From an uncultured Bacteroidota bacterium (GTDB lineage: Bacteria > Bacteroidota > Bacteroidia > Chitinophagales > Chitinophagaceae), in NCBI GenBank assembly GCA_903912435.1, contig CAIWHI010000808.1:1-9469 (forward strand): 9,469 nucleotides of DNA. Direction: 5' to 3'. The position numbers and the translations under genes were made by a program. A model generated the notes under the pieces. It was not told where the DNA came from and searched no databases. It saw only the letters and a list, made by a program, of their open reading frames with translations. Shown piece by piece: positions 1 through 5,885 of the stretch (the first letter of the stretch is position 1; every line of letters starts with the position of its first letter).

Positions 1-2239
1 CATTTAGCAGCGTATATGCAGGTGTAGAATATAAATCAGTAACACCCAGGTATGCCTTTGCCTGCTGATAAACATTTGCCTGCTCAAAACTATATACCAC
101 ACCAATTCGGAAGTAGGCATTTTTGATCGTCTTACCCAATTTCTGCTTAGTAATTGTTATTTCAGAACGAAGTATAGCAGGAGTAACATAGGGGAAATAC
201 TTTTGAGAATCGGCTACATTCTTTAATTGCCCATCTACATAGCTATAGGCTGTATACCAGTCGAAATACTTCATAGATGTAGGATGTATATCTACCATAG
301 CTTCTGCACCCATCAATACGGCATCAGTCTGGTCATACAAAAATACAGGTGCATCAGGGAATCCGGGATTACTACTGTTGAGAGAGTCTCCACCAGCTTT
401 GCTATTCAACTGTTTTGCAAATATGAAATTACTAATGCTGTTATAAAACAGGTTGACTTCTGCTGTTACATTCTCAGACCTGTAACCTGGTGTAAAATCA
501 AACTCTATGCTGCTTTCAGGTTTTAAACCAGGCTGACCTATTTCATACACATTAGTACCATCATGTATACCATTTGAGCCACTTTCAGCCACATTAGGTG
601 CCCTGAATCCCTTAGCTACATTAGCTTTCAGATAGAAATTGTTATTCACCTGGCAGCTTGCTCCAAGGCTTGCAGATAAGCCATTAAAATTTGAGGTATA
701 CGCCGTAAACTGATGAATTGCAGCCGCGTCGGATGATGGCAAAGAATTACCATTTGAGTCCACATAATCATCATGACCTTTAAATGTACGCATGTCATAC
801 CTTAACCCCGCACTAATATTAAACTTACCTACCTTCTTACTGCCTATTGCAAATACACCAAGGTCAAATAAATCATACTCAGGAATCAATAATAAGGTTC
901 CTTTATTCTTTGAGTTCTGGTACATGCCATTGATGCCTGCTGAATAATCCAGACCATTCTTATTGCCCGATACATATCTTAGGTCATAATTGTAGGTGTT
1001 CAGATAATACCATATGTTTGATGTATTCGCTATAGTGATGTCATTATTCTCCTGACGGCTGTTTTGCTGCCACGCAAACCTTGCAATTATTCTACCGCTG
1101 CCTACAGCAAGGCTATTATCCCACACCAGCTTATCATGTTTCACCAACTGGTGAATAACGAATGGATCGTACGACTTCAAATCCGCATCAGTGGCTTGCG
1201 TTTCTGATGGCTCACCATTTGCATCCAGAATTTGCTTCATAAACTTGCCTGAGCTATCTTTTACTCCTTCGGCTATACCCGTCTTGAGCTCGAAATGACT
1301 ATAATGCAATTGTGAAAAGCCCCATTTCTTATGAATACCTACAGTTGCGTCACCATTTAAGTTGCTAAATTGGGTATTAAATACATATCCGTCTGCATCA
1401 TTTTTATAGGCATGCGCCATTGTATTGTCTATCCTTGCACTAAAAGTTATCCCTTTCACATTACCTGCTATATGTCCTGCGGCATTTACCAGACCATTAT
1501 TGGTTTGGTAGGCACCGGTGATATCTCCTTTTATTTGTCCCTCGGGCAAGGTTTTTTCAGGCAGCATATTGATAACACCAGATAGGGCATCTGAACCATA
1601 AACCAAAGATGCAGGGCCTTTTAATATTTCAACCCTATCTACCGAATTGGGGTCTATTTCTATACCAAATTCATCACCCCATTGCTGGCCTTCCTGGCGC
1701 ACACCATCATTTATAGTCACTACCCTGTTATATCCCAAACCGCGGATTACGGGCTTGCAAATACTCTGACCGTCGGAGATTCCAGACACACCGGGTACAC
1801 GAGTCAGTGCATCTATAATATTAGTTGATGCATTTTGCACTAAATAGCTGTTGGGCACCTCAGTAACCGACTGTGGTGTATTTCTTATATCAGTAGCACT
1901 GGCATTACCTGTTACTACTACTTCCTGTTCTTCAATATATGACGGAACCAACTCAAAATCATGAGATACCGGCCCCTTAATTTTAATCCTTTCTGTCTTA
2001 CCCTGATAACCCAATTTATGAACTGTTACTATATAACTACCTTCAGGTATTTGGCGAATATGGTAAACGCCTGATGTATCAGTAACTGCACCTATCTTCA
2101 GGTCTTCTATATACACACTTACATCTGCTATATTGGCATCTTTGCATTTTATCTTACCATATAATTCATTTTGGGCATGTGCCTTAATAAAAACAAAACT
2201 TAATAAAAATACTGCTATTTGAATATACCTTGAGTTCAT
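1..2239 (-). CDS. TonB-dependent outer-membrane receptor (C-terminus cut by window edge)
   Basis: One uninterrupted frame of 746 codons runs from ATG at 2239 to the window edge without a stop. The product should be an outer-membrane beta-barrel that imports a ligand using TonB energy. Residues 1-23 form a signal peptide ending in AHAQ. Residues 24-100 resemble the carboxypeptidase-regulatory-like domain (AVTDTSGVYHIRQIPEGSY), followed by a probable TonB box (EEQEVVVTG, about 103-111). The plug spans about 115-230, with VIRGLGYNRV, NDGVRQEGQQWGDE and VDRVEILKGPASLVYGSDALSGVIN. Barrel strands follow, including the FRAPN motif typical of these receptors. I estimate that 50-80 residues are missing. 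The WGDE-type plug is common in Bacteroidota receptors, some thought to handle metals; the substrate here is inferred, not shown. The gene lies 125 nt downstream of the anchored protein gene at 2365-2898 and may share its transcript, since no good promoter is seen directly upstream. Confidence 0.95.
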   Translation of the reverse strand, partial: MNSRYIQIAVFLLSFVFIKAHAQNELYGKIKCKDANIADVSVYIEDLKIGAVTDTSGVYHIRQIPEGSYIVTVHKLGYQGKTERIKIKGPVSHDFELVPSYIEEQEVVVTGNASATDIRNTPQSVTEVPNSYLVQNASTNIIDALTRVPGVSGISDGQSICKPVIRGLGYNRVVTINDGVRQEGQQWGDEFGIEIDPNSVDRVEILKGPASLVYGSDALSGVINMLPEKTLPEGQIKGDITGAYQTNNGLVNAAGHIAGNVKGITFSARIDNTMAHAYKNDADGYVFNTQFSNLNGDATVGIHKKWGFSQLHYSHFELKTGIAEGVKDSSGKFMKQILDANGEPSETQATDADLKSYDPFVIHQLVKHDKLVWDNSLAVGSGRIIARFAWQQNSRQENNDITIANTSNIWYYLNTYNYDLRYVSGNKNGLDYSAGINGMYQNSKNKGTLLLIPEYDLFDLGVFAIGSKKVGKFNISAGLRYDMRTFKGHDDYVDSNGNSLPSSDAAAIHQFTAYTSNFNGLSASLGASCQVNNNFYLKANVAKGFRAPNVAESGSNGIHDGTNVYEIGQPGLKPESSIEFDFTPGYRSENVTAEVNLFYNSISNFIFAKQLNSKAGGDSLNSSNPGFPDAPVFLYDQTDAVLMGAEAMVDIHPTSMKYFDWYTAYSYVDGQLKNVADSQKYFPYVTPAILRSEITITKQKLGKTIKNAYFRIGVVYSFEQANVYQQAKAYLGVTDLYSTPAYTLLN

Positions 2240-2280
2240 AAAATATTTTTGAGTGTCTAAAAAATAATAATAACGCATTT

Positions 2281-2309
2281 GATTTTAGCCATATTTACCG
2301 GCTATAATC
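2281..2309. promoter_or_regulatory. Imperfect inverted repeat in the receptor leader
   Basis: GATTTTAGCC (2281-2290) and GGCTATAATC (2300-2309) are inverted copies with one mismatch in ten, separated by 9 nt. The element sits 42-70 nt upstream of the receptor ATG. It could be an operator or an RNA hairpin between the two genes. It is a poor intrinsic terminator, because on the minus strand a T-rich run begins only about 8 nt after the stem. No known operator consensus was recognised. Confidence 0.4.
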
Positions 2310-2364
2310 AAACACCTGGATTGCATACCTCATTGGGGTATCCAGTAAAAAAATGGAATCGTAT

Positions 2365-2898
2365 TTAGACTCTGGGAGGCGGGGTAATTACATTACCGGG
2401 AAATAGAATTGCATCATCCTCTTGTTCAATCAAGGAAATTGTAGGTTCGAGAGCGGATACACACTCCCATACCGTAGGAGCCACCAATATCTTATGATCA
2501 TTTGGAAACCTAATCTTATGCTTTACAAGATGGGGAGACGCGTCAGTAGAATAGGATTGTTCCGTATCAATAGAATCTATCAGGTTTTTCACCAGCGACT
2601 CCTCCTGCTCATCATGATAGGCCGTAATGAAAGCATAGTCACCTTCTATCTCACAACTACTTATATCATACATCTTACCATCCACCCATATTTCCTGTTC
2701 TTTAACTCCGTTTTTCAACTCACTAATCGGTACTCTTAATCGCTGTAGAGAAGTGCTTTCAGATAAAAAAGCCTTTGCATTAAGGATTGATTTGAATTCC
2801 GCAATGTTGAATGCCACATATAAAAACCCACTCATGCCAAGACAAAGCATGAGAATAGAAAATATTAACCTATTAAAAGTTGGGCTCTTGATAGACAT
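2365..2898 (-). CDS. Hypothetical 177-aa protein with one N-terminal membrane segment, receptor-associated
   Basis: The function is unknown. Residues 11-31 form one hydrophobic segment (LIFSILMLCLGMSGFLYVAF), so the protein is probably anchored in the inner membrane with a periplasmic domain, or is exported. A conserved-looking core covers about 66-100, with IWVDGKMYDIS, then EGDYAF and HDEQEE. The tail is acidic and ends in PPPRV. There are three cysteines (19, 82, 146) and no catalytic motif. From memory, small anchored proteins with a DGKMYD...HDE pattern recur next to TonB receptors in Bacteroidota; that is recollection, not a search result. An in-frame TGA nine codons upstream makes the ATG at 2898 the only good start. 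A -7 element lies at 2924-2931. The 105-residue antisense frame inside it is a shadow. Confidence 0.8.
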   Translation of the reverse strand: MSIKSPTFNRLIFSILMLCLGMSGFLYVAFNIAEFKSILNAKAFLSESTSLQRLRVPISELKNGVKEQEIWVDGKMYDISSCEIEGDYAFITAYHDEQEESLVKNLIDSIDTEQSYSTDASPHLVKHKIRFPNDHKILVAPTVWECVSALEPTISLIEQEDDAILFPGNVITPPPRV

Positions 2899-2923
2899 TC
2901 CAATAATAAAGGTATAAAAAAAT

Positions 2924-2952
2924 CAAAATTAACTAAGCTATTTTATCCGAAA
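2924..2952 (-). promoter_or_regulatory. Bacteroidota-type promoter for the 177-aa gene (and perhaps the receptor)
   Basis: On the minus strand TAATTTTG (2931-2924) matches the -7 consensus TAnnTTTG exactly. TTTC (2952-2949), 17 nt upstream, is one base off the TTTG -33 element. The predicted transcript start would leave a leader of roughly 15-20 nt before the ATG at 2898. Confidence 0.6.
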
Positions 2953-2964
2953 CCTTTTTGTTTC
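2949..2964. promoter_or_regulatory. Short inverted repeat over the minus-strand -33 region
   Basis: GAAAC (2949-2953) and GTTTC (2960-2964) are perfect inverted copies with a 6-nt T-rich centre. The left arm overlaps the proposed -33 element of the 177-aa gene, a position suited to a repressor. At 5 bp per arm in AT-rich DNA, chance is a real alternative. Confidence 0.3.
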
Positions 2965-2994
2965 ACTAAAATCCAAAAGCAAACTAAGATAAAA

Positions 2995-3009
2995 TGTTAA
3001 CGATTAACA
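2995..3009. promoter_or_regulatory. Operator-like palindrome TGTTAA-CGA-TTAACA in the divergent promoter region
   Basis: TGTTAA (2995-3000) and TTAACA (3004-3009) form a perfect 6-3-6 inverted repeat. It lies about 10 nt upstream of the -33 element of the Cys/His-rich peptide gene, between two divergent promoters. The size and symmetry resemble dimeric regulator sites, but no regulator is encoded in the window and I do not recognise the consensus. Confidence 0.4.
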
Positions 3010-3018
3010 CAAAAAATA

Positions 3019-3049
3019 TTTTGGAATTAAGAAAATGTTATTATCTTTA
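3019..3049 (+). promoter_or_regulatory. Bacteroidota-type promoter for the Cys/His-rich peptide gene
   Basis: TTTTG (3019-3023) is followed after 18 nt by TATCTTTA (3042-3049), seven of eight matches to TAnnTTTG. The predicted start near 3055 gives a leader of about 20 nt to the upstream ATG at 3074 or about 35 nt to the ATG at 3089. Confidence 0.55.
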
Positions 3050-3073
3050 AACCTCACACATAAAACTGATAAT

Positions 3074-3088
3074 ATGAAACAAGTATAA
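3074..3088 (+). other. Four-codon mini-ORF ending in TAA, in frame with and abutting the Cys/His peptide start
   Basis: ATG AAA CAA GTA TAA (3074-3088) is followed immediately by the ATG at 3089 in the same frame. Without the TAA the product would begin MKQV-x-MIVAAFIMVASL, a textbook signal peptide with a basic n-region. The TAA is one base from AAA (Lys). This looks like a recent nonsense mutation, a base-call error, or a tiny leader whose stop allows reinitiation at the abutting ATG. Confidence 0.55.
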
Positions 3089-3283
3089 ATGATTGTTGCC
3101 GCATTCATTATGGTGGCTTCATTAAGCACTGCTTCAATGGCACAAACAGCACAGAAAGGAGCACCGGCATCAAAAGAGCACAAATGTTCAGCAGCATGCA
3201 CTAAAGACAAACATTTCTATGCCCATGGCGAAAAAAGCCATAAATGCACAGATACCTGCAAAAAAGACACTAAAAAAAGCTAA
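3089..3283 (+). CDS. Small exported Cys/His-rich peptide, possible metal-binding protein
   Basis: The 64-residue frame begins with a hydrophobic signal-like segment (residues 1-19, ending in SMAQ). A mature part of about 45 residues follows, rich in Lys, Cys and His. Two copies of H-K-C-x3-C-x-K-D occur exactly 20 residues apart (H31, C33, C37 and H51, C53, C57), with H42 and H46 between them. This could bind a metal such as copper or zinc, or form disulfides in the periplasm; neither is shown. As annotated, the signal lacks a basic n-region, because the likely true start at 3074 is cut off by a TAA at 3086-3088, so the gene may be damaged or read by reinitiation. Its own promoter and a terminator at 3300-3347 support it being a real transcript. 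The family is not recognised with certainty. Confidence 0.65.
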   Translation: MIVAAFIMVASLSTASMAQTAQKGAPASKEHKCSAACTKDKHFYAHGEKSHKCTDTCKKDTKKS

Positions 3284-3299
3284 TCATTGTAAAGTATTG

Positions 3300-3347
3300 T
3301 AGCCGCAGGCCAGTTTCTTACAACCGGCTTGCGGCTATTAATTTTTT
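3300..3347 (+). terminator. Strong intrinsic terminator after the Cys/His-rich peptide gene
   Basis: TAGCCGCA (3300-3307) pairs perfectly with TGCGGCTA (3330-3337). The stem continues inward through G·T, G-C, C-G and C-G pairs. A run of six T (3342-3347) follows four bases after the stem. The hairpin begins 17 nt after the stop codon and isolates the gene from the sugar operon. Confidence 0.85.
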
Positions 3348-3472
3348 AGCAGCACACAAACCCACATTTTAAAGCCGCTAATAACTGGATCCTAATACAC
3401 CAAAAATCATAATTCCCTTATTTATCCATTATATTTATCAGCAACTGTTACAGGATTCCATACAAAAAAGCA

Positions 3473-3480
3473 TACTTTTG
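3473..3480 (+). promoter_or_regulatory. -7 element of the sugar operon promoter
   Basis: TACTTTTG matches TAnnTTTG exactly and ends 18 nt before the ATG at 3499. No clear TTTG -33 element is seen at the usual distance, so the upstream half is weak. The leader would be about 12 nt with no Shine-Dalgarno sequence, which is common in Bacteroidota. Confidence 0.55.
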
Positions 3481-3498
3481 CATCCGTAAAAAACGATT

Positions 3499-4635
3499 AT
3501 GCAGAACCTCCAGATGGTGGACCTCAAGCGCCAATACCATAAAATAAAAAGTGAAATAGATACCGCAGTTCTTAATGTTATTGAAAGCACAGCATTCATT
3601 GCTGGTCCGGATGTAAACTATTTCGCAACCGAACTGGCCACCTACCTTGGTGTAAAACATGTAATTCCTTGTGGTAATGGTACAGATGCGCTACAAATAG
3701 CCTTGATGGCCCTTGGCCTTAAACCTGGTGATGAAGTAATTACACCCTCATTTACTTATATTGCTACAGTTGAAGTTGTTGCTTTATTACGTCTCACCCC
3801 TGTATTTGTTGATGTAGATGCTGATACTTTTACAATGAATATTGATAGCGTTAAAAATGCTATCACCTCTAATACCAAAGCTATTATCCCCGTTCATATT
3901 TATGGTCAATGTGTAAATATGGAGCCATTGCTGGCCCTTGCTGCAGAACATAATATACCCGTTATTGAAGACAATGCACAAGCTATAGGGGGCACTTATA
4001 CTTTCTCCGATGGTCGCACTGCCAAAACAGGTTCTATGGGCCGTATAGGTTGTACTTCCTTCTTCCCGTCTAAGAATCTGGGTGGATATGGTGATGGTGG
4101 TGCTATTTTCACCAACGATAGCGAATTAGCAGTTACTCTTAAAATGATTGCCAATCATGGCCAGAAAATAAGGTATTACCATGAACTGGTAGGATGCAAC
4201 AGCCGCCTTGATACAATACAAGCTGCAATATTAAGAATCAAATTGCGTCATCTGGATGAATATTGCGATGCACGTCGTAAAGCTGCTGATTATTACGACA
4301 ATGCTTTCAAAAATAATTCTAAACTTACTATTCCATATAGGGCATCATATTCCACCCACGTTTTTCACCAATACACCTTGCAATTACATGGCCTGGACCG
4401 TGATGCAATTAGTCAAAAATTAGCCGACAGGAAAATACCAAGTATGATATACTACCCAGTACCCTGTCATAAGCAAGACATGCTTAAGGACTATGCAGTA
4501 GCTGATACTAATTTACCGGTAACAACTACACTGCAAAGTTGCGTATTATCATTACCTATCCATACCGAACTTACTGAAGAAGAACTGGAATATATTACCT
4601 CGAATCTGCTGGACATAATAAATAACAACAATTAA
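3499..4635 (+). CDS. DegT/DnrJ/EryC1/StrS-family sugar-nucleotide aminotransferase
   Basis: This 378-residue PLP enzyme is of normal length for the family, which transfers an amino group, usually from glutamate, to a keto-sugar nucleotide. Visible hallmarks are CGNGTDAL (58-65, cofactor phosphate region), PSFTYIAT (83-90), PVHIYGQ (131-137), IEDNAQA (156-162; D158 holds the pyridine nitrogen) and SFFPSKNLGGYGDGGA (187-202; K192 is the expected Schiff-base lysine), then NSRLDTIQAAIL. An in-frame TAA at 3487 rules out an earlier start; M6 is an alternative. The gene is followed after 1 nt by an RmlC-like epimerase, so the two are surely co-transcribed and probably serve surface glycan synthesis. 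It could be an FdtB-, WecE- or WbpE/WlbC-type enzyme; sequence alone does not fix the sugar, so no symbol is given. Confidence 0.92.
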   Translation: MQNLQMVDLKRQYHKIKSEIDTAVLNVIESTAFIAGPDVNYFATELATYLGVKHVIPCGNGTDALQIALMALGLKPGDEVITPSFTYIATVEVVALLRLTPVFVDVDADTFTMNIDSVKNAITSNTKAIIPVHIYGQCVNMEPLLALAAEHNIPVIEDNAQAIGGTYTFSDGRTAKTGSMGRIGCTSFFPSKNLGGYGDGGAIFTNDSELAVTLKMIANHGQKIRYYHELVGCNSRLDTIQAAILRIKLRHLDEYCDARRKAADYYDNAFKNNSKLTIPYRASYSTHVFHQYTLQLHGLDRDAISQKLADRKIPSMIYYPVPCHKQDMLKDYAVADTNLPVTTTLQSCVLSLPIHTELTEEELEYITSNLLDIINNNN

Positions 4636-4636
4636 T

Positions 4637-5191
4637 ATGAACGTTATCAAGACCCCACTTGAAGGGCTTTTAATATTAGAACCAACTGTGCATAGTGATT
4701 CCAGAGGGTATTTTATGGAAAGTTATAATAAACAGGTTTTAGAAGCCAAATCAGGCTTCAATATAGCATTCCAGCAAGACAATCAGGCCCGTTCAGTAAA
4801 AAACGTATTACGCGGACTTCATTACCAAAACATGCCTTCACCCCAGGCTAAATTAATAAGGGTGCTACAGGGAAGTATTTGGGATGTTGTGGTTGATATT
4901 CGCAAGAATAGTAAAACTTATAAGCAGTGGTACGGAATTGAACTATCAGAAGAAAATAAACTTCAGTTTCTTATTCCACATGGCTTTGCACATGGTTATG
5001 CCGTACTTAGCGAAACATCTGAAGTATTTTATAAGTGTGATAATTATTACAATAAAGCAGCTGAAGGTGGCATTTACTTTAATGACCCGACTTTAGAAAT
5101 AGATTGGAAAATAGACCTTACAGAGGCAATAATTTCTGATAAAGACCAGAAACAACCAATGTTCATTGATGCATGGAATACATTTGAATAA
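4637..5191 (+). CDS. rfbC: dTDP-4-dehydrorhamnose 3,5-epimerase (RmlC/RfbC family)
   Basis: This 184-residue cupin-fold enzyme has the normal length. The family converts dTDP-4-keto-6-deoxyglucose to dTDP-4-keto-L-rhamnose by epimerising C3 and C5. Expected residues are present: DSRGYFMESY (R23, F26, E28), QDNQ (47-50), VLRGLHYQ (R59 and catalytic H62), K72, IPHGFAHGY (114-121), the catalytic Y132 in VFYKCDNYY, and SDKD (167-170), whose Asp pairs with the base histidine. The ATG lies 1 nt after the TAA of the aminotransferase, so translation is likely coupled. No rfbA, rfbB or rfbD is in the window, so either the rhamnose genes are elsewhere or this enzyme makes another 6-deoxy sugar together with the aminotransferase. 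The gene ends just before the hairpin at 5210-5250. Confidence 0.93.
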   Translation: MNVIKTPLEGLLILEPTVHSDSRGYFMESYNKQVLEAKSGFNIAFQQDNQARSVKNVLRGLHYQNMPSPQAKLIRVLQGSIWDVVVDIRKNSKTYKQWYGIELSEENKLQFLIPHGFAHGYAVLSETSEVFYKCDNYYNKAAEGGIYFNDPTLEIDWKIDLTEAIISDKDQKQPMFIDAWNTFE

Positions 5192-5209
5192 CAATAGAAT
5201 ATTCATAAA

Positions 5210-5250
5210 AAAAGAGGGATAAAAAGTTGCATACTTTCTATCCCTCTTTT
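5210..5250. terminator. Bidirectional intrinsic terminator between convergent rfbC and the YajQ gene
   Basis: AAAAGAGGGATA (5210-5221) pairs perfectly with TATCCCTCTTTT (5239-5250). After one mismatch the stem continues with AAAGT (5223-5227) against ACTTT (5233-5237) around a TGCAT loop. The arms end in A- and T-runs, so each strand gives a stem finishing in T, suiting termination from both sides. It starts 18 nt after the rfbC stop and lies 21 nt beyond the YajQ stop. Confidence 0.85.
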
Positions 5251-5271
5251 CATTTAGAAATTTTGAAACAA

Positions 5272-5763
5272 CTAATCTTTCATATTTGTAAACTGTAAAG
5301 GTAGGTCAATGTTAGATGTGCGGCAAAGCTTAATTACGTCCTGTAGGTCGTCCCTTTTCTTAGCAGTAACCCTTATTACATCATCCATAATAGCCGCCTG
5401 AACCTTTAGGCCACTGTCCTTTATAATCTTTACTATCTTCTTGGCATAATCCTTATCGATACCATTCTTAATAGTAATAGTTTTACGTATATACTTACCA
5501 TTAGCAGATGGCTCCTTACTCATGTCAAAACTATTAGCCTCAAGCCCCTGCCTCATAGCCCTTGTAAGCAAAATATCTTCAAGCTGATTCAACTTCATTT
5601 CGCTCTCCACCTCTATGGCAATCGTCAAATCTTTTTTATTCAATTCAAAAGAAACGTGAGTCCCTTTAAAATCAAAACGATTATCAATTTCTTTCTTGGC
5701 TATATTCACTGCATTATCTAGTGTTTGCAGGTCTACCTTACTGGCAATATCAAATGATGGCAT
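5272..5763 (-). CDS. yajQ: YajQ-family (DUF520) nucleotide-binding protein
   Basis: The 163-residue product matches the whole YajQ family in length and sequence: N-terminal MPSFDIASKVDLQTLDNAVNI, then NRFDFKGT (28-35), the central KLNQLEDIL stretch, and the C-terminal DDVIRVTAKKRDDLQDVI (127-144) followed by LPLQFTN. The fold is two ferredoxin-like halves, acting in the cytoplasm. Some homologues in other bacteria bind cyclic di-GMP or nucleic acid, but the role in Bacteroidota is not established. An in-frame TAA four codons upstream fixes the ATG at 5763. A -7 element is at 5797-5804. It is on the same strand as bshA but 122 nt downstream of it, so it probably has its own promoter. Confidence 0.93.
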   Translation of the reverse strand: MPSFDIASKVDLQTLDNAVNIAKKEIDNRFDFKGTHVSFELNKKDLTIAIEVESEMKLNQLEDILLTRAMRQGLEANSFDMSKEPSANGKYIRKTITIKNGIDKDYAKKIVKIIKDSGLKVQAAIMDDVIRVTAKKRDDLQDVIKLCRTSNIDLPLQFTNMKD

Positions 5764-5796
5764 AAAAACGAATTAAAAGAAGAATATTGTACTCTA

Positions 5797-5804
5797 CAAA
5801 AATA
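5797..5804 (-). promoter_or_regulatory. -7 element for the YajQ gene
   Basis: The minus strand reads TATTTTTG, an exact match to TAnnTTTG, ending 33 nt before the ATG. A TTTG lies 26 nt upstream of it, too far for a standard -33 element, so the promoter is only partly supported. The rest of the 122-nt gap (5764-5885) is AT-rich and shows no terminator for bshA, so some read-through is likely. Confidence 0.45.
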
Positions 5805-5885
5805 AACAATTATTTAATTTTAGTAGGTGACAAAGGTCAAAATAAATTTAGCACCCGAAAAAGCTGAGGATATAGAAATATACTC

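Noticed and set aside
227..1585. Short plus-strand frames inside the receptor gene
   Set aside because: The minus strand is one continuous, domain-complete receptor frame; these are antisense shadows.
1..2239. Frameshift or disruption in the receptor gene, since it spans a long stretch
   Set aside because: Reading the minus strand through gave one intact frame of 746 codons with all domains in order; only the window edge cuts it.
2317..2344. Hairpin TGG...CCA/ATACC...GGTAT as a terminator of the 177-aa gene
   Set aside because: The stem needs a 5-nt bulge and has no T-run after it on the minus strand.
2422..2739. 105-residue plus-strand frame
   Set aside because: It is antisense to the 177-aa gene, has no promoter or recognisable domain, and the minus-strand gene has a membrane segment, a fixed start and an exact -7 element.
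3004..3210. 68-residue minus-strand frame with several cysteines
   Set aside because: Its cysteines are a shadow of the plus-strand Cys/His peptide, which has a signal sequence, a promoter and a terminator in the right places.
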